This document shows, in pieces, positions 41,011 to 49,709 of a DNA stretch of 64,000 nt; the stretch's first letter is position 1, and every line of letters starts with the position of its first letter. The stretch is from Serratia quinivorans. GTDB lineage: Bacteria; Pseudomonadota; Gammaproteobacteria; Enterobacterales; Enterobacteriaceae. The position numbers and the translations under genes are program-made. Location of the stretch: assembly GCA_900457075.1 (NCBI GenBank), contig UGYN01000002.1, forward strand, positions 1,984,001 to 2,048,000. The letters run 5' to 3'. The notes below the pieces were generated by a model. The model did no database searches and was not told where the DNA came from. It saw only the letters and a list, made by a program, of their open reading frames with translations.

Positions 41011-41631
41011 ATGACCTTGGACTGGTGGTTAACCTACCTGCTGACAACCCTTATCCTCAGCCTGTCGCCCGGTTCAGGAGCCATTAACACCATGAGTACC
41101 GGTATCAGCCATGGTTATCGTGGCGCTGCGGCGTCTATTGCCGGCCTGCAGGTCGGGCTGAGCCTGCATATCGTGCTGGTGGGCATTGGCCTGGGCGCGC
41201 TGGTGTCGCAGTCACTGTTGGCGTTTGAAATGCTGAAGTGGTTCGGCGCCGCCTATCTGGTCTGGCTTGGCATTCAACAATGGCGCGCGGCAGGTTCGCT
41301 GGACTTGCATACGCTGGCAGGCACTATGCCGCGTCGCCGTCTGTTCCGCCGTGCCGTGCTGGTGAATTTGACCAACCCGAAAAGCATCGTGTTTCTGGCC
41401 GCACTGTTCCCACAGTTTATTTTGCCCAACCAACCGCAGGCCGAGCAGTACCTGGTGCTCGGTATCACCACCGTGGTAGTAGATATTTTTGTCATGATTG
41501 GCTACGCCACGCTGGCCACCCGCATTGCCGGCTGGCTTAAGACGCCTCGCCAGATGCAGCTGTTGAACCGTATTTTCGGTTCACTGTTTATTCTGGTGGC
41601 CGGGCTGCTGGCTACGGCCAGAAAGGCATAA
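41011..41631 (+). CDS. rhtB: Homoserine/homoserine lactone efflux protein RhtB
   Basis: A LysE-family exporter of homoserine, homoserine lactone and related amino acids. The 206 residues from [11 protein letters not shown] equal the E. coli length; an in-frame upstream ATG at 40939 adds 24 unrelated residues. Signatures are [14 protein letters not shown] near the N-terminus and [20 protein letters not shown]. Six membrane segments are expected. A shared hairpin separates it from convergent rhtC. Confidence 0.95.
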   Translation: MTLDWWLTYLLTTLILSLSPGSGAINTMSTGISHGYRGAAASIAGLQVGLSLHIVLVGIGLGALVSQSLLAFEMLKWFGAAYLVWLGIQQWRAAGSLDLHTLAGTMPRRRLFRRAVLVNLTNPKSIVFLAALFPQFILPNQPQAEQYLVLGITTVVVDIFVMIGYATLATRIAGWLKTPRQMQLLNRIFGSLFILVAGLLATARKA

Positions 41632-41637
41632 TGCAAA

Positions 41638-41663
41638 AGGGCCGAACATGGCAGTTCGGCCCT
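41638..41663. terminator. Terminator between convergent rhtB and rhtC
   Basis: A perfect 10-bp stem AGGGCCGAAC/GTTCGGCCCT with a six-base loop. AAAA on its left side gives a short U tract for the minus strand. Confidence 0.6.
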
Positions 41664-41683
41664 CAAAATCTGTACGGCAGTGT

Positions 41684-42310
41684 TTAGCGGGTAAAGATCA
41701 GGTGTAAACCAAAACCGGTAAACAGCACGCCCGCCAGTCCGTCTATCCACTTGGCCAGCCGTTGATAACCCCGGCGCATGGTCGGCAATGCAAACACCAC
41801 CGCCACCAGGCTGAACCAGACAAAAGTCTCGGCGATGATCAGCAAGAACAAGCCCCAGCGTGCACCGGCCCCGACGTCGTCACCCACAAACAGTGAAAAC
41901 ACGCTGCCGAAATAGATAACCGCCTTCGGGTTGGACAGGTTGGTCAAAAAACCACGGATAAAGCTGCGCCCCGGCTTCGGCAAGGCCACTGTCACCTCCG
42001 CCGCAGGCACCGACTGGGCATTTTGAGAACGGGCGGAGCGCAACAGTTGCCAGCCCATCCAGCACAGGTAAATCCCACCGCCAACCATGATAATCTGATG
42101 CAGCCAGGCCATTTTTTGCAGGATCAGGTGCAGGCCCATCAAGGCTACGCCCGCCCACACCACGATACCCAGTGAAATACCTAGCACGCCCATCATCGCC
42201 TCACGACGTGAGCGGCTGGCGGCGGTTTGCGAAACAAAAAAGAAGTCCGGCCCCGGGCTCATCAGCGCAATCAGGTGCACCAGCGCCACGGTCAGAAACA
42301 GCATCAGCAT
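41684..42310 (-). CDS. rhtC: Threonine efflux protein RhtC
   Basis: A LysE-family threonine exporter of 208 residues (E. coli 206). LIALMSPGPDFFFVSQTAASRSR at the N-terminus, shown by its key SPGPDFFFVSQTA, and LTNLSNPKAVIYFGSVFSLF are characteristic. Six membrane segments are readable. It is 13 bases downstream of recQ on the same strand, as in E. coli. Confidence 0.96.
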   Translation of the reverse strand: MLMLFLTVALVHLIALMSPGPDFFFVSQTAASRSRREAMMGVLGISLGIVVWAGVALMGLHLILQKMAWLHQIIMVGGGIYLCWMGWQLLRSARSQNAQSVPAAEVTVALPKPGRSFIRGFLTNLSNPKAVIYFGSVFSLFVGDDVGAGARWGLFLLIIAETFVWFSLVAVVFALPTMRRGYQRLAKWIDGLAGVLFTGFGLHLIFTR

Positions 42311-42322
42311 GATTTATTGCCC

Positions 42323-44155
42323 TTAATCTTCGTCATTATCGAGGTGATCGCGGATCATCGCCATAAACGGCGCGCCAAAGCGCTCCAGCTTGCGCTGACC
42401 GACACCGTTAACGCTCAACAGGTCGCCGGCCTTGATAGGCATCTGCTCCGCCATTTCCAACAAGGTGGCATCGTTAAACACCACATAAGGCGGGATATTT
42501 TCTTCGTCGGCAATCGATTTTCGCAACTTGCGCAATTTGGCGAACAGCTTGCGATCGTAATTGCCGCCGTAGGACTTTTGGTTACTGCTGCTGCGGGCCT
42601 TCAGGCTCTGGATGCGCGGTACCGCCAGTTGCAGTTCCAGCTCACCCCGCAGCACCGGGCGCGCGGCCTCGGTCAGTTGCAGCGCCGAGTGCATGGCAAT
42701 GTTCTGGGTGATAAAGCCCAGGTGGATCAACTGACGCAGCACGCTGGTCCAGTGTTCGGTGGTCTGCTCGCGACCAATGCCGTACACCGGCAGTTTCTCA
42801 TGTCCGTATTCGCGGATACGCTGGTTATTGGAACCGCGCAGCACTTCGACAATGTAACCCAGCCCGAAACGCTGGCCGACGCGATACACACAGGACAACG
42901 CCTTGCGCGCATCTTCCAGCCCATCGTAACGCTTGGGAGGATCCAGGCAGATATCGCAGTTGCCGCAGTTCTGGTGTTTACCTTCGCCAAAATAGTTGAG
43001 CAGCACCAAGCGGCGGCAGGTCTGCGCTTCGGCGAAAGCCCCCATGGCGTTCAACTTGTGTCGCTCGATATCCAGCTGCTGCCCGGCGGGCTTTTCCTCC
43101 AGACAGCGGCGCAGCCAGGCCATATCGGCCGGGTCATACAGCAGGATCGCCTCGGCCGGTAAGCCGTCACGCCCGGCACGGCCGGTTTCCTGATAATAAG
43201 ATTCGATATTGCGCGGAATATCAAAGTGCACCACAAAGCGCACGTTGGGTTTGTTAATGCCCATGCCAAAGGCGACGGTGGCGACCACTACCTGCAAATC
43301 GTCGCGCTGGAACGCTTCCTGCACCTGCGCGCGGCGGTCGTTGTCCAACCCGGCATGATAGGCTCCCACGCTCAGCCCACGGCTTTGCAGGCGGGCAGTG
43401 GTGTCTTCGACCTTGGCGCGGCTGTTGCAGTAAATGATGCCGCTTTTGCCACGTTGGTCCTGCACAAACCGCCACAATTGGTCGAGCGGCTTGAATTTCT
43501 CCACCAGCGTATAGCGGATGTTTGGCCGGTCAAAACTGCTGACCTGCACCAGCGGATCCTGCAATGCCAGCAGGCGGACTATGTCACCACGGGTCGATTC
43601 ATCAGCGGTCGCGGTCAACGCAATCACCGGCATATCAGGGAAGCGTTGCTTCAACAGCCCTAACGCACGGTATTCAGGACGGAAATCATGGCCCCACTGC
43701 GAAATACAGTGCGCTTCATCCACCGCCAGCAAGGCAGGTGGGTTGCCGCCGAGCTGATCGAGGAAACTGTCCATCATCAGCCGCTCGGGGGCGATATACA
43801 GCATTTTGATCTGGCCGCTGCGGCAACCCGCCATCACCTCGAGCTGCTGCTCACGCGTCTGCGTTGAGTTATAGCAGGCAGCGGCGACGCCATAGGCCAG
43901 CAGTTGATCGACCTGATCTTTCATCAGCGAGATCAACGGGGAAACCACTAACGTCAGGCCATCCATCACCAGCGCCGGGATTTGGTAACACAACGATTTA
44001 CCGCCGCCGGTCGGCATAACCACCAGGCAATCCTGCCCGCCGATCGCCGTGTTGATAATCGTTTGTTGACCCGGTCGGAATTGCTGGTAGCCGAAGGTAT
44101 CGCGTAATACCTGTTCGGCCAGCAACTCTTTGTTTATCACTGCTGCGGTTGACAC
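42323..44155 (-). CDS. recQ: ATP-dependent DNA helicase RecQ
   Basis: A 3'-5' DNA helicase for recombination and fork repair (RecF pathway). I start it at GTG 44155, giving 610 residues (E. coli 609), because GGGGA lies five bases upstream; an ATG four codons earlier (44167) is the alternative. Walker [13 protein letters not shown], the DEAH box [14 protein letters not shown], the RecQ zinc cysteines (CRRLVLL to [11 protein letters not shown]) and the C-terminal HRDC domain ([20 protein letters not shown]) are all present. Confidence 0.97.
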   Translation of the reverse strand: MSTAAVINKELLAEQVLRDTFGYQQFRPGQQTIINTAIGGQDCLVVMPTGGGKSLCYQIPALVMDGLTLVVSPLISLMKDQVDQLLAYGVAAACYNSTQTREQQLEVMAGCRSGQIKMLYIAPERLMMDSFLDQLGGNPPALLAVDEAHCISQWGHDFRPEYRALGLLKQRFPDMPVIALTATADESTRGDIVRLLALQDPLVQVSSFDRPNIRYTLVEKFKPLDQLWRFVQDQRGKSGIIYCNSRAKVEDTTARLQSRGLSVGAYHAGLDNDRRAQVQEAFQRDDLQVVVATVAFGMGINKPNVRFVVHFDIPRNIESYYQETGRAGRDGLPAEAILLYDPADMAWLRRCLEEKPAGQQLDIERHKLNAMGAFAEAQTCRRLVLLNYFGEGKHQNCGNCDICLDPPKRYDGLEDARKALSCVYRVGQRFGLGYIVEVLRGSNNQRIREYGHEKLPVYGIGREQTTEHWTSVLRQLIHLGFITQNIAMHSALQLTEAARPVLRGELELQLAVPRIQSLKARSSSNQKSYGGNYDRKLFAKLRKLRKSIADEENIPPYVVFNDATLLEMAEQMPIKAGDLLSVNGVGQRKLERFGAPFMAMIRDHLDNDED

Positions 44156-44203
44156 ACACTTCCCCATTTTTTGCTGCGATACGCCGCCTTTATGACGGCC
44201 GGA

Positions 44204-45082
44204 TTACATAATATCGTTAAGCATGACACCAACGCCAACCCGTGTCTGCCGGAAGTTGTAATCAATCAAGGATTCGCCGTAACCGCTGAACACCTGAGTG
44301 TAGAAACGCACGTGCTTGCTGATCGGGTAGCTCCAGCCTAATTCCGCGCCGCCATAACCGCTGTTCCAGTTGTAATGGCTGTCGACACTGAACACGCTGT
44401 CACCCCAGGCATAGCCCACTTTCAGACGGTAATAGCCCATGTATTTGGTGATGTCCGGGTTATCGTCACTGCTGTCGCTTTCCGAAAAGCGGAACCAGGG
44501 TTTGAGATCCACCTGCCAGTTGCCGTTTTGTGCCATAAAGCGCGCATAACCCCGGTTCCAGCTGCGTGAAGTGGGATCAGAACGGCCGTTGGACTGGTGA
44601 TTCAAGCCCACTTCAACGTCACGCAGCGTCCAGCCGGCGAAACTATAATCGGTCGCCCACCCCAGGAACACCTGCGGCTCGTAGTTGGTCTCACGGAACG
44701 GGGATGACTCACTGTGGTTAGAAAGCTGCCACCAGGAGCGCTGAGTATAAGAGGCGCCCAGCACCGAGTTATCACCGGCAATGCCACGCCACAGTGGGAA
44801 CGCCAGGCTGAGTTGGAATTTGACCTCGTCCTTGCGGGCATTATCGGCCCAGTTATAGGACTGGATGGCCTCTTTGTTGATATTGCTGGTATCGGTATAC
44901 AGCACATAGTTGGTGTCATACGGATACAGCGTGAATGGGTTGTCGTGATCCTGCAGCATATTGGCAATAATGCTGCCGCGCACCGCCGGCTTATCATGAA
45001 TTTGCTGCTCTTTGGCTTCTTCCGCCTGAGCCAGCGGAGCCGCCGCCAGCGTGGCCAAAATGAACCCTGACAAAATGCGCAT
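44204..45082 (-). CDS. pldA: Outer-membrane phospholipase A (PldA)
   Basis: A 12-strand outer-membrane phospholipase A1/A2 that degrades mislocalised surface phospholipids. The precursor has 292 residues with a signal peptide ending LAQA at 20. The active-site motif NHQSNGRS gives His162 and Ser164, the same precursor numbering as E. coli. GAGGAA lies just upstream of the ATG at 45082; longer in-frame starts are not family-like. It stands between recQ and divergent yigI. Confidence 0.96.
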   Translation of the reverse strand: MRILSGFILATLAAAPLAQAEEAKEQQIHDKPAVRGSIIANMLQDHDNPFTLYPYDTNYVLYTDTSNINKEAIQSYNWADNARKDEVKFQLSLAFPLWRGIAGDNSVLGASYTQRSWWQLSNHSESSPFRETNYEPQVFLGWATDYSFAGWTLRDVEVGLNHQSNGRSDPTSRSWNRGYARFMAQNGNWQVDLKPWFRFSESDSSDDNPDITKYMGYYRLKVGYAWGDSVFSVDSHYNWNSGYGGAELGWSYPISKHVRFYTQVFSGYGESLIDYNFRQTRVGVGVMLNDIM

Positions 45083-45282
45083 AACGTTCCTCACCCCAAC
45101 AAAATTGACAAATTCTGAAATAAAAACAGGCCATTTTACACACAAAGGGAGTTTTACAGCAGTGCGGCGTGTATTTATTGGATTAGTCTGGAAAGCAACA
45201 AAATATAGGCATAATATCAACAAACAGTTAACCTGGACTGACCAGTTAACTTCCCCTACTACACAGAAAAGAATGGGTATTT

Positions 45283-45753
45283 ATGTCTACCACACCACTG
45301 ACACTTGAAGCCGCCCGCCAGAAAATTGGCGAGATCTTTGTTTATCACATGCCGTTTAACCGCGAGCTGGGCCTGGAACTGCGCCGCTTTGACGACGACT
45401 ACGTGGAGCTGAGTTTTACCAACCAACCCAAGCTGGTGGGCAATGCCGCGCAGAAAATTCTGCACGGCGGCGTGATCGCCTCGGTGCTGGACGTCGCCGC
45501 CGGGCTGGCGTGCGCCGGCAGCGTGTTAATGCGTCTGGATCCGTTGATCGAAGAAGAAGTCGCTACTCGTCTTTCCCGCATGGGAACCATAGATCTGCGC
45601 GTTGATTATTTGCGCCCTGGCCGTGGTGAGCATTTCGTCGCCGCCGCCAGCGTATTGCGCAGCGGCAACAAAGTCGCGGTCGCCCGCGTCGAACTGCATA
45701 ATCACGATGGCCTGCATATCGCCAGCGCCACCGCTACCTACCTGGTCGGGTGA
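45283..45753 (+). CDS. yigI: Medium/long-chain acyl-CoA thioesterase YigI
   Basis: A hotdog-fold thioesterase of 156 residues (E. coli 155). The conserved [17 protein letters not shown] (about 60-76) holds the catalytic helix of the PaaI-like family, followed by [12 protein letters not shown]. Upstream, a near-perfect dyad of two GTTAAC elements (45227-45250) may be an operator. Confidence 0.9.
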   Translation: MSTTPLTLEAARQKIGEIFVYHMPFNRELGLELRRFDDDYVELSFTNQPKLVGNAAQKILHGGVIASVLDVAAGLACAGSVLMRLDPLIEEEVATRLSRMGTIDLRVDYLRPGRGEHFVAAASVLRSGNKVAVARVELHNHDGLHIASATATYLVG

Positions 45754-45817
45754 TTGTGTGCGGTGAGCGTCTTAAGTACACTCACCGCATCTCCGTTTTA
45801 CCCATCTGAGTAACGTC

Positions 45818-46705
45818 ATGGACGCACAGCAAACACGGCAGGGCATCTTCTTTGCTCTGGCCGCCTATTTTATTTGGGGCATCGCCCCGGCTTATTTCAA
45901 GCTGATCCAACAGGTGCCTGCCGATGAGATCCTCACCCATCGGGTGATTTGGTCGTTCTTCTTTATGCTGGCGCTGATCACTCTCGGACGTAACTGGTCA
46001 CAGGTGCGGTCCGCCTGCCACGACCGTAAGCGGCTGTTGCTGCTGGCGGTGACCGCGTTGCTGATCGGTGGCAACTGGCTGCTGTTTATCTGGGCGGTAA
46101 ATAACCACCATATGCTGGAAGCCAGTCTGGGCTATTTCATTAATCCGCTGGTGAATGTGCTGCTGGGGATGTTGTTCCTGGGCGAACGCTTCCGCCGAAT
46201 GCAGTGGTTGGCGGTGGCACTGGCTTTCGCCGGCGTCCTGATCCAGCTATGGCAGTTCGGTTCACTGCCGATTATCGGTCTGGGGCTGGCATTCAGTTTT
46301 GCCTTCTACGGCCTGCTGCGCAAGAAGATCGCCATCGACGCGCAGACCGGCATGCTGATCGAAACCCTGTGGCTGCTGCCGGTAGCGGCCGCCTATCTGT
46401 TCCTGTTCGCCGACAGCCCGACCAGCCACCTCGGTGCCAATGCCTGGTCGCTGAACCTGTTGCTGGTGGCCGCTGGTATCGTCACCACCATACCGCTGCT
46501 GTTCTTTACCGCTGCGGCTACTCGTCTGCGCCTGTCGACGCTCGGCTTCTTCCAATACCTCGGCCCCACGCTGATGTTCCTGCTGGCCGTGACCTTCTAC
46601 GGTGAAACCGTCGGACAGGACAAGCTGGTCACCTTCGGCTTTATCTGGGCGGCGCTGCTGCTGTTTATCCTCGACGCGCTCTACACCCAGCGTAAACTGC
46701 GCTGA
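45818..46705 (+). CDS. rarD: EamA-family permease RarD
   Basis: An inner-membrane drug/metabolite transporter superfamily protein with ten predicted membrane segments. It has 295 residues (E. coli 296). FALAAYFIWGIAPAYFKLI at the N-terminus and the two EamA repeats (NWLLFIWAVNNHHMLEASLG; RLSTLGFFQYLGPTLMF) are clear. Originally named for chloramphenicol resistance; substrate not settled. Confidence 0.95.
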   Translation: MDAQQTRQGIFFALAAYFIWGIAPAYFKLIQQVPADEILTHRVIWSFFFMLALITLGRNWSQVRSACHDRKRLLLLAVTALLIGGNWLLFIWAVNNHHMLEASLGYFINPLVNVLLGMLFLGERFRRMQWLAVALAFAGVLIQLWQFGSLPIIGLGLAFSFAFYGLLRKKIAIDAQTGMLIETLWLLPVAAAYLFLFADSPTSHLGANAWSLNLLLVAAGIVTTIPLLFFTAAATRLRLSTLGFFQYLGPTLMFLLAVTFYGETVGQDKLVTFGFIWAALLLFILDALYTQRKLR

Positions 46706-46713
46706 GGTCAGAG

Positions 46714-47682
46714 CTAGGTTGAGGCCGGCGTGGCGTGGTTGGAAATAAATCGCGCCATCGCCGGCCCCGTCAGCAGAATAGTGAACAGCCGCAGTGTCTG
46801 CATCGCCATCACAAAAGACATGTCTACCCGGCTGCCGGCGGCAATGATCGCCACGGTATCCAATCCGCCTGGGCTGGTCGCCAGATAGGCGGTCATCAGG
46901 TCTACCGGCAGAAAGTGCGTCAGCATCCACGCCAGCAGGCCACAAAACAGCATCAGCGCGACGATCGACACCACCATCTGCGGCAGAGTCCGCAATGCCA
47001 GTAGAAATATCGGCCGGGTAAAACGCAGCCCGACGCTCCAGCCAATCAACGTATAAGCCAAGGCCAGTAGCCACTCTGGTATCTGCAGCGCCATCGTGCC
47101 GCTGGAATGCAGTACCGCACCGATGATCATCGGCAGCAATAGCGCACCGGAAGGAATACGCAGCCGTGGCCCTAGCCAGGCACCGACCATGGCTACGCCC
47201 AGCGTCGCCGGAAAGCGCCAATCCAGCGACGGGAACCATTCCAGCGCCGCACTGCCGTGCCCTGCCTCATCGCCCAAACCAATGCGGGCCACCATCGCCG
47301 ACGCTCCGCCGGGCGACGAGCCCCAGGCACCGGTCGGCCCAGGCAGGCCGCTAAAGCGCACCAGGCACCAGCCGGAAATGCCACTGGCCAGCAGCGTGGC
47401 GATCAGCACCAGCAGCACCAGCGGCCAGTCATCGAGTAACGGCGTGAGAATAGCGGGAGAAAGGCTTTGTGCAATCATGCAGCCCAGCACCGCCTGCGCA
47501 GCGATAAACAGGTAGCCGGGAATGCGCACCGTGGCGCCCAGCAGCCCCATGGCTACGCCGACAATCATCGGCCCCAGCAACAGCGCAGCGGGAATATGGA
47601 AGGTTTGCAGGCCAAACCCCAACACCAGCGAAGCCAGCAGCAGGATTGACCATTGAATCAAGCGGGGGAACTTCTCCATCAA
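46714..47682 (-). CDS. AbrB-family (ammonia monooxygenase-like) membrane protein
   Basis: A 322-residue polytopic inner-membrane protein of the AbrB duplication family, made of two homologous halves. The second half keeps the usual ending, SPGGLDTVAIIAAGSRVDMSF then AMQTLRL. The first half has GAWGSSPGGASAMVAR but then runs into GLGDEAGHGSAALEWFPSLD without the expected Q-x-L-R motif and membrane segment, so about 30-40 residues seem missing compared with typical members near 350. The frame stays open, so this may be an in-frame deletion or natural divergence. It is convergent with rarD (eight-base gap). Confidence 0.8.
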   Translation of the reverse strand: MMEKFPRLIQWSILLLASLVLGFGLQTFHIPAALLLGPMIVGVAMGLLGATVRIPGYLFIAAQAVLGCMIAQSLSPAILTPLLDDWPLVLLVLIATLLASGISGWCLVRFSGLPGPTGAWGSSPGGASAMVARIGLGDEAGHGSAALEWFPSLDWRFPATLGVAMVGAWLGPRLRIPSGALLLPMIIGAVLHSSGTMALQIPEWLLALAYTLIGWSVGLRFTRPIFLLALRTLPQMVVSIVALMLFCGLLAWMLTHFLPVDLMTAYLATSPGGLDTVAIIAAGSRVDMSFVMAMQTLRLFTILLTGPAMARFISNHATPAST

Positions 47683-47765
47683 AACGCATGCCTTACAGAC
47701 AGATAAGCCGTGGGGGCATTCTAACCCTATTTAGCAGGCTAAGCGTTGGCCAACGGCAGAAATAT

Positions 47766-47785
47766 CGGGCGAACAGGTTCGCCCG
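47766..47785 (-). terminator. Hairpin after corA
   Basis: A perfect 8-bp stem CGGGCGAA/TTCGCCCG with a four-base loop lies a few bases beyond the corA stop, followed on the minus strand by ATATTT. Confidence 0.55.
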
Positions 47786-47790
47786 TCAGC

Positions 47791-48742
47791 TTACAGCCAG
47801 TTCTTGCGTTTGAAGTACAGATAAGGGGCCAGCCCTGCCAGGATCATCAAACTAATGGCGCCGGGATAACCGAACGACCACTTCAGCTCCGGCATAAACT
47901 CAAAGTTCATCCCGTAGCTTGAGGCCACCAGCGTGGGCGGCAGGAACACCACCGAAACCACCGAGAAGATCTTGATGATGCGGTTCTGCTCGATGTTGAT
48001 AAAGCCCATCGCCGCCTGCATCAGGAAGTTGACCTTCTGGAACAGCGATTCGTTGTGCGGCAACAGGGATTCGATGTCGCGCAGCACTTCACGCGCCTGC
48101 TCCAGCTGACCGGTTGGCAGCCGCGCCTTGCGCACCAGGAAGTTCAGCGCCCGTTGGGTATCCATCAGGCACAGACGGACCTTCCAGCCGATATCTTTCC
48201 AGTTCGGCCAGCGTCGACAGCGCCTCGTCGTATTCATCGCCCTGATGGCCTTCCATGATTACCCGGCTGAGCTTTTCCAGATCGCTGTAGACGTTTTCGA
48301 TCTCGTCCGCCAACTGCTCAATCTTGGTTTCGAACAGATCCAGCAACAGCTCGTAGGCGTTGCCGTCAACCATCGTCAGGTTACGGGCACGCATGCGATA
48401 CAGACGAAACGCCGGCAATTCACGCTCACGCAGGGTATACAGGCGGCCATCGCGAATGGTGAAAGCCACGGTGGAGTTGCCGGCATGATCTTCCGCATCT
48501 TCAAAATAGAAAAAGGAGTGAATATGCAGACCGTCTTCGTCTTCGAAGAAACGCGCGGAAGCTTCGATATCGTCCAGCTCCGGGCGTGTCGCCAGGCTTT
48601 GGCCCAGCTCGTTTTGCACGCGCTCACGTTCGCCTTCTTCCGGCTCAACCAGGTCAACCCACAGTGACGTAGTGAGGTCATCGGAGTCATCCAACTCCAG
48701 ACGGGACAGGCGGCTGTTATCTAATTTAAACGCGCTTAGCAT
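47791..48742 (-). pseudogene. corA: Magnesium/cobalt transporter CorA, frameshifted by one inserted base
   Basis: CorA is the main constitutive Mg2+ channel. The first 176 or so codons ([16 protein letters not shown] to STLAELE) and the remainder ([14 protein letters not shown] to FKRKNWL) are both near-identical to E. coli CorA but in different frames. The junction reads GAAAGATATC where GAAGATATC is expected, that is TTT instead of TT at 48196-48198 on the plus strand. Without the extra base the gene encodes 316 residues, the family length, with the selectivity motif YGMNF and two C-terminal membrane helices. As written, the N-terminal product of 217 residues lacks the pore. A real mutation or a base-calling error are both possible. 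Confidence 0.9.
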
Positions 48743-48881
48743 CTGCTAAAACTCCCTTGGGGTGACAGGGGTAAACAACGCGTGGAAGCACAGAAACAGG
48801 GGGATATTGTATCACCAGCTTGTTTCAGACCATGTAAGGATCTGACTCATAGCGACACTGAAGAGGTCGCCGACAACCACG

Positions 48882-48982
48882 AAGGCTATCAGCTCAATGG
48901 GATAGCCTTAGAAGTTGCACCTGTTGTTGTCCAGGTCAGTGAGCCAGTATCTACTGGGTGTGTCCAAGGCGTATGTCCTCAT
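48882..48982 (-). promoter_or_regulatory. corA leader: small ORF and hairpin (corL-like)
   Basis: On the minus strand, about 240 bases before corA, a 24-codon ORF (48982-48908) encodes MRTYALDTPSRYWLTDLDNN followed by RCNF. GAGGA inside it could also serve a TTG start at codon six. Its TAA is fused to a perfect 9-bp hairpin (arms 48901-48909 and 48882-48890). Salmonella corA has a leader with a short ORF, corL, that couples translation to Rho-dependent termination, so a similar device is likely. The rest of the 445-base gap upstream of the cupin gene shows no gene. Confidence 0.5.
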
Positions 48983-49187
48983 TGATAATAGTGCGCGCAT
49001 GTTACGCCGAGAAGAAAAAGTCTGTCAACCGGTTAGGTCCGATAATTGCGCAACAATTCATCGCTATAACCGATGGGGGAAATCAGCAAAATCGGCGATA
49101 AAGGGTAACGAAAAAGCTGCGACGATCTCTGACCACGCGCAAGAATGTTGCTAAGATTAGGCCACGATAAGCTTGCGGACTTTACCG

Positions 49188-49667
49188 ATGAAACAAATTA
49201 CCGCCCACGACCTGACCGCCATGAGTGAACAGGCCGCTAAAGTGGCACGCCTGCGCGCGCACCGTACGTTACACGAAGAGTTGAGCGACCCGGTGCAGCG
49301 ACTGGCGATTGCCATGGAACCCGGCACCTATATCCGCCCCCACCGCCATCCGCAAACCTGGGAGCTGCTGACCCCGCTGCGCGGCCGTTTTGTGGTGCTG
49401 CAGTTTAACGAGGCCGGCGTCGTCACCCAGCGCACCCTGCTCGGCGAAGAAACCAAAGTGCTGGAGATGCCGGCGTTTACCTGGCATGCCGTGCTGTCGG
49501 TTGATCCGGGTGGCGTGGTATTCGAAGTGAAGCAAGGGCCTTATCAGGCGCTGTCGGAAGAAGACTGCATGCCGTGGGCACCGCAGGAAGGGGCCGAAGG
49601 CACCGAAGCGGTGATGCGTTGGTATGCCACAGCGCAGATCGGCGATCGCTATACCCATACTGTTTGA
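49188..49667 (+). CDS. WbuC-type cupin-fold protein
   Basis: A 159-residue cupin with the metal-binding first motif YIRPHRHPQTWELLTPLRGRF (key residues His-x-His and Glu, about residues 50-62) and the second motif MPAFTWHAVLSVDPGGVVFEV, shown by its key TWHAV. This fits the WbuC family, whose members occur near polysaccharide genes but whose activity is unknown. ATG 49188 is used; an in-frame TTG lies five codons upstream. It is a single gene convergent with uvrD, inserted between corA and uvrD relative to E. coli. Confidence 0.75.
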   Translation: MKQITAHDLTAMSEQAAKVARLRAHRTLHEELSDPVQRLAIAMEPGTYIRPHRHPQTWELLTPLRGRFVVLQFNEAGVVTQRTLLGEETKVLEMPAFTWHAVLSVDPGGVVFEVKQGPYQALSEEDCMPWAPQEGAEGTEAVMRWYATAQIGDRYTHTV

Positions 49668-49676
49668 TATCACCAT

Positions 49677-49696
49677 AGGGGCGATAATTCGCCCCT
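49677..49696. terminator. Hairpin between cupin gene and uvrD
   Basis: A perfect 8-bp stem AGGGGCGA/TCGCCCCT with a TAAT loop lies between the two convergent stop codons; there is no strong T tract. Confidence 0.45.
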
Positions 49697-49709
49697 GCCG
49701 GCACCGGGC

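Noticed and set aside
46262..47239. 325-codon minus-strand frame across rarD and the AbrB-family gene
   Set aside because: It overlaps two recognisable proteins and has no own motif; considered as a compensating frame for the shortened AbrB half but does not supply the missing motif.
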